From: Hyphomicrobiaceae bacterium
GTDB taxonomy: Bacteria; Pseudomonadota; Alphaproteobacteria; Rhizobiales; Hyphomicrobiaceae
Assembly: GCA_025351355.1 (NCBI GenBank)
Contig: JANXWC010000024.1
Location: 1-55,747, forward strand
Direction of reading: 5' to 3'
Length of the DNA: 55,747 nt
Shown here: one piece after another, positions 1-7,766 of the stretch
How the letters are laid out: each line of letters begins with the position of its first letter
Numbering within the stretch: position 1 is the first letter of the stretch
The notes under the pieces: generated by a model
The model's database searches: none
Told to the model about the DNA's origin: nothing
Seen by the model: the letters and a program-made list of their open reading frames with translations, nothing else
Made by a program: the position numbers and the translations under genes

Positions 1-423
1 TTGGACCGGCATTAATCCGCGGTCGTCATTCCGGTATCGCCAAGGTGGCTTCGACCGGATTGTCCGCTCACATTTGCATGCGGGCGAAAAAACTGCGGCA
101 CGGCTCCCGGCCGGAAGTCATGCCCGCTCATGAGCCGCCCCTCGTGACCTGGGATGCGCTGATTGTTGACAGAAAATCAGGGTTTGCGCGACTGGGTAGG
201 TGCCTAGTTGACGGCGCGCGCTGGTGGTTGTCCTTGGTCTCACCAGTAATTTGCAACTATCTAGATTATCGCAGCATTAATTGTTGAAACTATTTATGTT
301 CTGTGTATGTTCCTTTGAAGTTACAAGGCGGTGTTATCCAATTCCAAACCTCCGATCTACAAGGTTGGACGGTTTTCTATCGTCAGAGAATCACGGCAGT
401 GTTGGCGCGAGGAGTGATTTCAC
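1..423. other. Intergenic region upstream of the methyltransferase
   Basis: I see no convincing gene here. An open frame at 45-287 resembles nothing I know and has no good ribosome-binding site. Base composition changes near position 245, from host-like GC-rich to AT-rich, which probably marks the left edge of the acquired restriction-modification cassette. A weak promoter candidate on the plus strand is TTGAAA (284-289) followed after 16 bases by TATGTT (306-311). Confidence 0.4.
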
Positions 424-1590
424 ATGGCTAAATCGATGACAGTGTTGGACCTCTTTTGCGGCGCGGGTGGCCTGTCCGAGGGTTTTAGGCAAGCAGGATT
501 CGAAATCCGCGCAGCCAACGATCTCGATACTTACGCTGGCGAGACGATGACCAATGCCCATCCGGAAACTAAATTTCTTCCTGGGCCAATCCAGAAGTAT
601 TCTACGCAGCAATTCCTCGCAGCCGCGCGCTTGAAAGCCGGTCAACTCGATTGTCTAGTCGGTGGCCCACCGTGCCAGGGCTTCTCAGTTTACAACCATC
701 GACGCGGGCTTCACGACGAACGCAGTAGTCTCTATCATGAATATTTGCGTGTCGTGCAAGGTTTGAAACCGAAATGGATTGTTCTAGAAAACGTGACTGG
801 CATGACCTCTGCCGGTGGTGGTGCCGCCGTTGAGGGGGTCATCGGCGGGTTGAAACAGCTGGGATACACGGTCGGCAAGCGTATTCTTCGCGCTGAGGAC
901 TATGGTGTTCCCCAGGAGCGTCGTCGAATTGTTTTCATCGGGAACCGTGTAGGCGCACCGATCCCGTGGCCCGCTCCTACACACGGACAGGGACTTCGAC
1001 CTGTCACAACCGTGCGAGATGCAATTGGAGATTTACCCAAGCTCGCAAATGGTGAAGATCGCGGTGACCTTGCCTACGCATCTTCTGCGAAGTGCGATTA
1101 TCAACGCATGCTTAGAGGAATCAGCAAAAAGGTAATTAATCATTCGGCTACGAAGTTGGCCGCCATAAACATTGAACGGATGGCGCATATTCCCCAGGGC
1201 GGATCGTGGCGAGATATTCCTTTCGATTTACTCCCCAAGGGAATGCAACGCGCAAAACGATCAGACCATACAAAAAGGTATGGTCGATTGAAGTTGGACG
1301 GGTTGTCCTCGACAATCATGACGAAATGCGATGTCCACTGGGGCGCCTACATCCATCCAACACAAGATAGATCGATCACTGTTCGAGAAGCCGCGCGTTT
1401 CCAGTCGTTTCCTGATTTATTTGAGTTTAGAGGGTCAAAGACGGAGCAATATATTCAAGTTGGCAATGCCGTCCCCCCGCTTCTGGCGCGAAGGATCGCT
1501 GAAGCAATTCAGCACGCGATGGAAAATCCTATCGAGGTTCTAGAGAAGATTCAGCAGAGCCTGTTTAAAGAGAAAGCGCTGCTTCTATAG
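424..1590 (+). CDS. DNA (cytosine-5-)-methyltransferase, Dcm/HhaI type
   Basis: This enzyme transfers a methyl group from S-adenosylmethionine to carbon 5 of cytosine and protects host DNA from the endonuclease next to it. The conserved blocks are in the usual order: motif I (DLFCGAGGLSEGF, residues 9-21), motif IV with catalytic Cys84 (GGPPCQGFS), motif VI (ENV, 122-124), motif VIII (QERRR, 164-168) and motif X (VGNAVPP) near the C-terminus. At 388 residues it has normal length for a stand-alone type II enzyme. GAGGAG at 409-414 lies 9 bases before the ATG. The gene ends inside the 3' end of the convergent endonuclease gene (26-bp overlap). Low GC compared with the host genes suggests horizontal transfer. 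The target sequence cannot be read from the protein. Confidence 0.95.
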   Translation: MAKSMTVLDLFCGAGGLSEGFRQAGFEIRAANDLDTYAGETMTNAHPETKFLPGPIQKYSTQQFLAAARLKAGQLDCLVGGPPCQGFSVYNHRRGLHDERSSLYHEYLRVVQGLKPKWIVLENVTGMTSAGGGAAVEGVIGGLKQLGYTVGKRILRAEDYGVPQERRRIVFIGNRVGAPIPWPAPTHGQGLRPVTTVRDAIGDLPKLANGEDRGDLAYASSAKCDYQRMLRGISKKVINHSATKLAAINIERMAHIPQGGSWRDIPFDLLPKGMQRAKRSDHTKRYGRLKLDGLSSTIMTKCDVHWGAYIHPTQDRSITVREAARFQSFPDLFEFRGSKTEQYIQVGNAVPPLLARRIAEAIQHAMENPIEVLEKIQQSLFKEKALLL

Positions 1591-2482
1591 CGCTTTCATA
1601 TACGCCGTTGTTAGGCAAATTGGTCGGCGACGTGAAGGCGACCGCTACTTGATCTACAGTCGTCGTGAACGACTCGGTGAACGCCAATTTCCGCTTCCGC
1701 CCTGGTGCTACTTGTCGGTCAAGATCGTATGATCGAAAAGTAATCGTGCCATTCCCAATTGGGTATGACTTCAGCTTGTTACCAAGTCTATCTTTTATCC
1801 GCTTAAGAACCGCAGATGGGCAGACAAAGAAGAGCCCCTTTGAGCACTTCTCTTCACCGCGCAGGACGTGCCCTTTATAAATTAGTTGAGGGAGTATTCT
1901 TTTTGACACGTTTTCCCAATTGAAACCCGAATTGCTAAACCCCGGCTCTCTTCCTTTTTTATCTGCAAAGGGTTTTTGTGCGAAGTATGCTTCTGATTGC
2001 TCGGAATAATTCCCTGTCGTGTCAATTGTCTGAACCTCTACTGCCGTAAATGCTTTCAGTTTGCCGTTTTTGTCTACATTGGCCAATATCCAATCGACAT
2101 AGTAGTTAGATGTGCCTTTTCCCGAGCTTTCAGGTCGCGGGATTGCTAACTCCTGATTCCAGTTCCGACCAAATACCGCCACTTCATCGCCCGTCAATGT
2201 GCCTTGCTTGACCTTTGTCCTGAGCTCCGCGGCTCTTTGCAAGATTGGCATTCCACCAAATGCAACTTGCGCCACATCAGTCAGAATCTGGTATTTATCG
2301 GCATAAAGCCTGTTCGGGCAGCAAATCACGGCGTGACCATCCAATTGCTCAAGCGAACAAGAGCCGTGGCTGGGTTTAGTGCAGGGGAACTTTGTGAACG
2401 GACATTTCTTGTCGCTTGCAAAAGGGAAACCGGCAGAATCGAGTGGGGCATAACCGAAAAATTCGACGATGCGCAATGCCAT
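1565..2482 (-). CDS. NotI-family type II restriction endonuclease
   Basis: This is probably the cutting partner of the adjacent C5 methyltransferase. The 305-residue protein has the features I know from NotI. An N-terminal cysteine set (Cys27, Cys34, Cys42 and Cys54/55, in KKCPF, FPC, GSCS and CCPNR) matches the iron-binding Cys4 site. A PD-(D/E)XK-type core follows, with Asp130 in YYVDW and Glu149-Val-Gln151 in VEVQTID; NotI has an Asp and Glu-x-Gln in the same arrangement. The start at 2482 is chosen because AAGGAGGA lies 5 bases upstream; the open frame extends 30 codons further without support. NotI itself cuts GCGGCCGC. Whether this enzyme shares that site is unknown. Family assignment is from memory of the NotI sequence. 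Confidence 0.82.
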   Translation of the reverse strand: MALRIVEFFGYAPLDSAGFPFASDKKCPFTKFPCTKPSHGSCSLEQLDGHAVICCPNRLYADKYQILTDVAQVAFGGMPILQRAAELRTKVKQGTLTGDEVAVFGRNWNQELAIPRPESSGKGTSNYYVDWILANVDKNGKLKAFTAVEVQTIDTTGNYSEQSEAYFAQKPFADKKGREPGFSNSGFNWENVSKRILPQLIYKGHVLRGEEKCSKGLFFVCPSAVLKRIKDRLGNKLKSYPIGNGTITFRSYDLDRQVAPGRKRKLAFTESFTTTVDQVAVAFTSPTNLPNNGVYESAIEAALSL

Positions 2483-2683
2483 AAAGTCCTCCTTGGTGGT
2501 GGAGTTCCACCCACGACCAATGGCGCTGATTCTCGTCACCCTGCCCAGCTTGATAAGCTGCAGGTTGCGCAATTACTTTTCAGTAGCAACCAAGTGTGCA
2601 AAAGAAATTTAGCTTGGGTCCACCTTCGCGTGCCGTATCGCCGCCGCCCCCGTCACGCCAGTGTCGCCAGCCGCCCGGCCCAC

Positions 2684-2956
2684 TCACGCATCAATGCAGC
2701 ACTTCTTGAATTTCTTGCCGGAGCCGCAGGGGCAGGGATCGTTGCGACCGATCTTCGGGCTGGCGCGCACGAATTGCTCCACGGGATGATGATGCTGATG
2801 CCCGTGATCGTGCTCGTGATCATGATCGCAATCGGGTCCATGGACGTGGGCGGGCGCGGCTTTGGTGTCGGACTTCGTCGTATCGGTCATCGGGGCCTCT
2901 GCGCTTGCTACTTGGCGCTTCATGGTGGCCATCTCTGGCCAGCGTGCTAAAATCAT
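2684..2956 (-). CDS. Histidine-rich SEC-C motif protein
   Basis: This small protein of about 90 residues ends in a SEC-C zinc-binding motif ([18 protein letters not shown]), the module found at the C-terminus of SecA and in many small stand-alone proteins. Just before the motif is a run of His and Asp residues that could bind further metal ions. The start is uncertain: ATG 2956 (or TTG 2959) gives the longest form, but the ATG at 2890 (MTDTTKSD) begins the more ordered part. It is divergent from the small gene at 3037. Its role could be metal delivery or contact with the secretion machinery; nothing here decides this. Confidence 0.8.
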   Translation of the reverse strand: MILARWPEMATMKRQVASAEAPMTDTTKSDTKAAPAHVHGPDCDHDHEHDHGHQHHHPVEQFVRASPKIGRNDPCPCGSGKKFKKCCIDA

Positions 2957-3036
2957 CAATCTTTCGACCTGTTACTTAGGGCTTTATCGCTCGCTCGCCA
3001 AGCGTAACGGGACAGCAAGGTTTTAGGCTTCCTCTC

Positions 3037-3312
3037 ATGTCCGTCCCCAATCCTCCTGCCATGCCCCCAACGCGTACCGATCTGGTCACCGCCTGCGATC
3101 TGGCGCTCGCCGGTCAGTGGGAGGCAGCGCACGCCATCGTGCAGGTCGACGAGGTGGGCGTGATGGCCGCTTGGATCCATGCCGTTCTGCACAAGATCGA
3201 GGGTGATCCCGCCAACGCGCGCTATTGGTACCGTCAGGCCGGTCAATTCTACGAAGGCTATGCCGATCCCAAGGCTGAGTTGGCATCCATCAAGGCGGCC
3301 TTGAGCTACTGA
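3037..3312 (+). CDS. Small conserved hypothetical protein, TPR-like
   Basis: The product has 91 residues and looks helical and soluble, with no signal peptide or membrane segment. The central block AAWIHAVLHKIEGD followed by NARYWYRQAG has the look of a single tetratricopeptide-like helical pair, and I remember similar short proteins annotated as hypothetical in proteobacteria. It is divergent from the SEC-C gene and is followed by 173 bp of non-coding DNA before the MFS gene. No enzymatic motif is visible and no function can be assigned. Confidence 0.65.
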   Translation: MSVPNPPAMPPTRTDLVTACDLALAGQWEAAHAIVQVDEVGVMAAWIHAVLHKIEGDPANARYWYRQAGQFYEGYADPKAELASIKAALSY

Positions 3313-3485
3313 CAGGTCACGAATGTCGATTGCGGCAAACCTTCCACCGTTTTCGTCGCGCACCTGCAATGCCGGCGGACGGGTTGCCTTGTCCACGTCA
3401 GGAACATAGTTTGCGCGACCACCTTCGAGGCTCGGCGTTATCTGCCGGCGATTCAAGCCATTGATCCATAGGGGTAAATAACGTC

Positions 3486-4799
3486 GTGCCAAGCCGCCAC
3501 CTCTGGCTTCCGCCCGCGCTGGAAAAGCCGCGCGTGCGGCTCTATGCCCTCGGTCATGGTCTTTCGGTGATCGGCACCTGGGTGCAGGCGACGGCGCTGT
3601 CCTGGCTGGTGTTCCGGCTGACCGGCTCGATCTTCATGCTCGGGGTGATGGGTTTCCTGCTGCAGATTCCGTTTCTGCTGCTGGGCCCCTTCACCGGTCG
3701 CATCGTCGATCGTATGCCCAAGCTCAAACTGCTGATCGGCATCGATATTGCGCTCAGCTCCCTGGCCTTTACGTCGGCAGTCATGGCTTGGCTCGATGTG
3801 CGCAATGTCTGGCTCTACTTGGCCGCTGCCGTGCTGCACGGCTCACTTAACGCGTTTGAGATGCCGACCCGGCAATCCCTGCTGGCGACGATCGTGGAAG
3901 ACCGCGCGCTGATGCCGAGCGCGCTGGGCGTCAGCGCCACGCTTTTCAATGGCGGCCGCATGGTCGGCCCGGCGATCGCCGGGCTGGCGCTGCACTACTT
4001 TTCCGAAGGCTGGTGCTTCCTGTTCAACGCCCTCTCCAATCTGGCAATCATCGCCGCCCTGCTGGCCATGAAGATCCCCGCCGAAGACACGAGCACACAG
4101 CGGCGGCGCGTCGAGGCCGGCCCCTGGTCGTCGATAGCGACGTTATGGTCCGTTCCGGCGATCCGCACGTTGGTGCCACTGATGGCGGTGATTGGGTTGT
4201 TCGGCGTGCCCTACATTCATCTGATGCCCTCGATTGCCACGGCGTTTTTCAAGGGTCAGGCGAGCACCTTCGGCTTGCTGATGAGTGCGGCCGGTTTTGG
4301 CGCTCTCGTTGCCGCGTTTTATCTATCGATGCAGCGCGGCACCGACAGCCAGCGCCTGCTGATCGCCTGGGCGCCACTGGCCCTCGGCGTCGCCCTGACG
4401 TTGTTTGCCGCCTCGCGCACTCTGGCGCTCAGCATGTTGTTTCTGTCGCTGATCGGCGCGTCGATCATGTGCTGCGCCAACTCGGTCAACGTGATGTTGC
4501 AGCAGTCGGTAGGCGACGCGTGGCGGGGGCGCGCCATCGGTCTGTACGCCATGTCGTTCCAGGGCGTGGCGCCCGTCGGTACCTTGCTTGCCGGTGCGCT
4601 CGCGTCCCACGTTGGTTTGACTGCGACCCTGACCATGAACGGCTTGATCATTATCGCCTTCGCACTGGCCGTGCGGCAGCGGCTGGCCAAACAACCCGGG
4701 TTGCTCGAGTGCTCCACGCCTATGCTCGGCGCTGATGACACGATCGGCGCCGATGCCAGCCTGAGCCCCGGTCATGCCACCCCTGCGCATCGGCGCTGA
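3486..4799 (+). CDS. MFS transporter, EntS/MFS_3-like exporter
   Basis: The 437-residue protein is made almost entirely of hydrophobic membrane segments, consistent with the 12-helix fold of the major facilitator superfamily. The loop after helix 2 contains GPFTGRIVDRMPK, a version of the family's G-x-x-x-D-R-x-x-R/K signature. The N-terminal pattern (ALGHGLSVIGTWVQATALSW) resembles EntS-type exporters of siderophores and drugs. The GTG start at 3486 is preceded by AGGGG. It is followed after 49 bp by lspA on the same strand. The substrate cannot be inferred. Confidence 0.88.
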   Translation: MPSRHLWLPPALEKPRVRLYALGHGLSVIGTWVQATALSWLVFRLTGSIFMLGVMGFLLQIPFLLLGPFTGRIVDRMPKLKLLIGIDIALSSLAFTSAVMAWLDVRNVWLYLAAAVLHGSLNAFEMPTRQSLLATIVEDRALMPSALGVSATLFNGGRMVGPAIAGLALHYFSEGWCFLFNALSNLAIIAALLAMKIPAEDTSTQRRRVEAGPWSSIATLWSVPAIRTLVPLMAVIGLFGVPYIHLMPSIATAFFKGQASTFGLLMSAAGFGALVAAFYLSMQRGTDSQRLLIAWAPLALGVALTLFAASRTLALSMLFLSLIGASIMCCANSVNVMLQQSVGDAWRGRAIGLYAMSFQGVAPVGTLLAGALASHVGLTATLTMNGLIIIAFALAVRQRLAKQPGLLECSTPMLGADDTIGADASLSPGHATPAHRR

Positions 4800-4848
4800 C
4801 ATTTCGGCGATCCTTGCCGAGGGCCGGAATGCCCAGTAGACAGTCGCC

Positions 4849-5388
4849 ATGAAAAAATCCGAACTTGTTTCCTGGCTGTGGGGGCCGCTGTCGCGGCTCG
4901 GCCTGACGGTGGCGATCATCACCTTTCTGCTCGATCAGGGCCATAAGTGGTGGATGCTGCTGGGCTTCGATATCCGCGCCAGGGGCCGCGTTGTCGCGAC
5001 CCCCTTTCTCGATTTCGTCTATGTGCTGAACCAAGGCGTCAGCTACAGTTTTCTGACCGGCTCAACTCAACGTTGGCAATACGCCTTGGCGGCCTTTGCT
5101 CTGCTTGCCGCGCTCGCTTTGGGCGTCTGGCTGGCCCGCGGCATCGACAATCGGCTGGCGGCCATCAGCGTGGGACTGATCATCGGCGGCGCGATCGGCA
5201 ATGGGCTGGACCGCATCACGCTGGGCGGGGTCGCTGACTTCTTTTCGCTGCATGCCTTCGGGTTTTACTGGTACGTGTTCAATATCGCTGACGTCGCAAT
5301 CGTTGTAGGTGTGGCTGGGTTACTGTATGAATCACTGATTCCTGCGGGAAAAGTTGACGCCACAAAGCCAACGCAAATTAAACGTTGA
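4849..5388 (+). CDS. lspA: Lipoprotein signal peptidase (signal peptidase II)
   Basis: This inner-membrane aspartyl protease removes the signal peptide from prolipoproteins after Lgt has modified the lipobox cysteine. The 179-residue product has four hydrophobic segments and both conserved blocks: the first catalytic Asp in GNGLDRITLGGVADFF and the second in WYVFNIADVAI. The upstream NQGVSYSF block replaces the usual N-x-G-x-A-F-S. It is followed directly by a gene for a predicted lipoprotein, which would be its own substrate, and then by two M16 peptidase genes. I recall this neighbourhood from other alphaproteobacteria. Confidence 0.95.
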   Translation: MKKSELVSWLWGPLSRLGLTVAIITFLLDQGHKWWMLLGFDIRARGRVVATPFLDFVYVLNQGVSYSFLTGSTQRWQYALAAFALLAALALGVWLARGIDNRLAAISVGLIIGGAIGNGLDRITLGGVADFFSLHAFGFYWYVFNIADVAIVVGVAGLLYESLIPAGKVDATKPTQIKR

Positions 5389-5480
5389 GTGATCGTCAGT
5401 GGGTACGGCGGGGGTGGCGAACGGATGAGGACGCCGAGCCGATGGATACCAAGCAGGGAACTCCGACGGGGGTCACCGGA

Positions 5481-5957
5481 ATGACGATCAGCAAGCGCAC
5501 GAAGGCCGGACGAACACGGCAAGGCAAAGGCGCGCTGCGTGGCGTTGCTCGGTTGTGGGCGCTTTCAGCCATTTCCGCCATGGCGGCAGGGTTGGCGGGT
5601 TGCGGTTCCGATATGGAACTCAACGGCAAAATCTTCGATCTCATGGGCGTCAGTTCTGCGGCCCAGGCGGCGTCCAAACAAGAACCGAAAATGGCGGTGC
5701 GCTCGGGTTTGGTGCTGCCGCCTGATGCCTCGCGTCTGCCCGCGCCGGGGAGCGAAGGCGAGCAATCCGCCATCGCGGTTGCCTCGATCAACGATCCCGA
5801 CAAGCGCAAGGCGATGGCAGCCGCAGAGCGCGCGCGCCTGCATAAGGCCCACTGCTCGGGTGAGATGAATTGGCAGGAGCGCGTGCGCGATAAAAACGCC
5901 ACCCCGACGAGCCCCTATGGTCCATGCAGCACGATCGGTGAAATGATTAACCAGTAG
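5481..5957 (+). CDS. Predicted lipoprotein, BamF/DUF3035-like by position
   Basis: The 158-residue protein has a basic N-terminus, a hydrophobic stretch and a lipobox (GLAGC), so it is probably lipid-anchored. The mature part contains GLVLPPDASRLPAPG, which resembles the proline-rich stretch of DUF3035 proteins, described as BamF in alphaproteobacterial beta-barrel assembly. Those genes commonly lie between lspA and M16 peptidase genes, as here. Similarity beyond that is weak, so the BamF idea rests mainly on position. I chose ATG 5481 because it places the signal sequence near the N-terminus; a TTG at 5385 overlapping lspA is the longest option. Confidence 0.72.
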   Translation: MTISKRTKAGRTRQGKGALRGVARLWALSAISAMAAGLAGCGSDMELNGKIFDLMGVSSAAQAASKQEPKMAVRSGLVLPPDASRLPAPGSEGEQSAIAVASINDPDKRKAMAAAERARLHKAHCSGEMNWQERVRDKNATPTSPYGPCSTIGEMINQ

Positions 5958-6200
5958 TCCAGGCGGACCGGCTCTTGTGGTCTGTTGACGCAGTTGGGAT
6001 TATTTTGGATTTTACCTTTTCTCCACCACAATCAGCATGTTCTAGTAACTTCACGTTTCTGTTGACGCGTTCGACCATACCGGTTTTTCACGTAATCGCG
6101 TGGGTCGTGCCTGACGCATCATTGGCGGCACCGGTCAGGCCGTCATATTCGGCGCTCGTGAATTGCCGTTTGAAACAACTGCCTCGCACGGAGTTTTTAC
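5958..6200. other. Intergenic region upstream of the M16 pair
   Basis: This 243-bp stretch is more AT-rich than its neighbours and holds no gene I can support. It contains two TTGACG hexamers (5985-5990 and 6062-6067) that could serve as -35 elements for the peptidase pair, but neither has a good -10 element at normal spacing. I do not call a promoter. Confidence 0.3.
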
Positions 6201-7640
6201 ATGGGTCAGTCGCCGCATCGGAAGTTTCGCAGATTGTCATGTCAGTTTAAGCGACTGTCACAATTGTCAACAGCCCTCTCGATCGCGAGCACCCTTATGT
6301 TCATGCAAAGTTTTGCCGCGATGGCTGAAAACGCTAAAACGCGCGTTTCCGAATTCATGCTGGCGAATGGCATGCAGGTGGTCGTCGTACCGGATACGCG
6401 CGCACCGGTCGTCACACATATGGTCTGGTACAAGGTCGGCGCCGCCGACGAGCCGCACGGCAGTTCCGGCATCGCGCATTTTCTCGAACACCTGATGTTC
6501 AAATCCACCGAGAAGATTGCGATCGGCGAATTCTCCAAGATCGTCGCGCGCCTCGGCGGCAACGACAACGCATTCACCTCCAACGACGCGACCGCCTATT
6601 TTCAGCGTGTCGCCAAGGATCGCCTGCCCAAGATGATGGAGATGGAGGCGGATCGCATGATCAACCTCAAGCTCACCGAGAAGGAAGTTCTCACCGAGCG
6701 CGATGTCATTCTCGAGGAGCGCCGCTCGCGTGTCGAAAATAATCCGTCTGCCGTCCTCGACGAGCAGATGTCGGCAGCCCTCTATCAGAACCATCCCTAC
6801 CACATTCCGGTGATCGGTTGGATGCACGAGATGGCCAAGTTGTCCCAGGCCGACGCGCTGAATTTCTACAAGCGCTATTATGCGCCGAATAACGCCATCC
6901 TCGTCGTGGCCGGTGATGTGACGCCCGAAGGCGTGCGCGAAATGGCCGAGGCGACCTACGGCAAGATCAAATCGAACCCGCAAGTCGGTGCGCCCCGCGT
7001 GCGTCCGAGTGAACCCGAGCAACGCGCGCCGCGGCGCGTCGATTTGAAGGATCCGCGCGCCGGTCGCACGACCATTGGTCGGCACTATCTGGCACCCAGT
7101 TATACCACCGCTCAACCCGGCGAAGCTGAGGCCCTCGATCTGCTCATGAAGATTGCCGGCGGCGGCACCACCGGGCGGCTCTACAAGAAGCTCGTCGTCG
7201 AAGATCAAGTGGCGTCGTCTGCTGGCGGTTACTATTCCGGCAGCAACATGGACAGCGGCAAAATCGGCATCTCCGCGGTCGTCGGTGATAATGCATCGAT
7301 CGCCAAAGTCGAAGCCTCCGTCGACGCGGTCATCGCCGACTTGAAGGTCAATCTGGTGACGCCGGCTGAACTGGAACGCGCCAAGAAAAGCTATATCGCC
7401 GAATACATCTACGAGAGCGACAATCAATCGACGATGGCCCGGCGCTATGGCTGGGGACTGGTCGTCGGCAGCACGATTGCCAAGATCGATGCGTGGCCGA
7501 AGGATATTGCCAACGTCACCGCCGAGCAGATCCGTGAAGCCGCGATCAAGCATCTGGATCTCCGGCGCTCGGTCACCGGCACGCTCAGCCCCGAAACGGT
7601 GGAAACGCCGGTGGCGGCGGTGCCTGCCAGCAAATCGTGA
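6201..7640 (+). CDS. M16 family zinc metallopeptidase, active subunit
   Basis: This is an insulinase/mitochondrial-processing-peptidase-like protease, probably exported. The inverted zinc motif HxxEH is intact (His93-Phe-Leu-Glu96-His97 in AHFLEHLMF), and the downstream helix LTERDVILEERR supplies the third zinc ligand. The N-terminus is basic, then hydrophobic, ending near AAMA, which fits a signal peptide. Starts at 6237 or 6299 are also possible. The next gene encodes a paralogue without the zinc site. The two together look like a heterodimer of catalytic and substrate-binding subunits, as in beta/alpha MPP. Usual length for the family is 430-480 residues. Confidence 0.92.
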   Translation: MGQSPHRKFRRLSCQFKRLSQLSTALSIASTLMFMQSFAAMAENAKTRVSEFMLANGMQVVVVPDTRAPVVTHMVWYKVGAADEPHGSSGIAHFLEHLMFKSTEKIAIGEFSKIVARLGGNDNAFTSNDATAYFQRVAKDRLPKMMEMEADRMINLKLTEKEVLTERDVILEERRSRVENNPSAVLDEQMSAALYQNHPYHIPVIGWMHEMAKLSQADALNFYKRYYAPNNAILVVAGDVTPEGVREMAEATYGKIKSNPQVGAPRVRPSEPEQRAPRRVDLKDPRAGRTTIGRHYLAPSYTTAQPGEAEALDLLMKIAGGGTTGRLYKKLVVEDQVASSAGGYYSGSNMDSGKIGISAVVGDNASIAKVEASVDAVIADLKVNLVTPAELERAKKSYIAEYIYESDNQSTMARRYGWGLVVGSTIAKIDAWPKDIANVTAEQIREAAIKHLDLRRSVTGTLSPETVETPVAAVPASKS

Positions 7641-7766
7641 GCCAAGTCGGTCTGACAAGTCGGTTTGACCAGAATTGTGCGATGATTGTGCGCTGAACGG
7701 ATCTGCCGCTCGACACCGAGCGGACATCCGACGCGCGGACCTGAGCGACTTCAAGAGGCCCCTGCT

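Noticed and set aside
45-287. 80-codon open frame at the left edge
   Set aside because: No similarity, no ribosome-binding site, and it crosses the composition border.
3952-3959. GCGGCCGC site as evidence about the specificity of the NotI-like enzyme
   Set aside because: Such sites occur in this window (also near 15163 and 16470), but the methylase would protect them, so presence says nothing about specificity.
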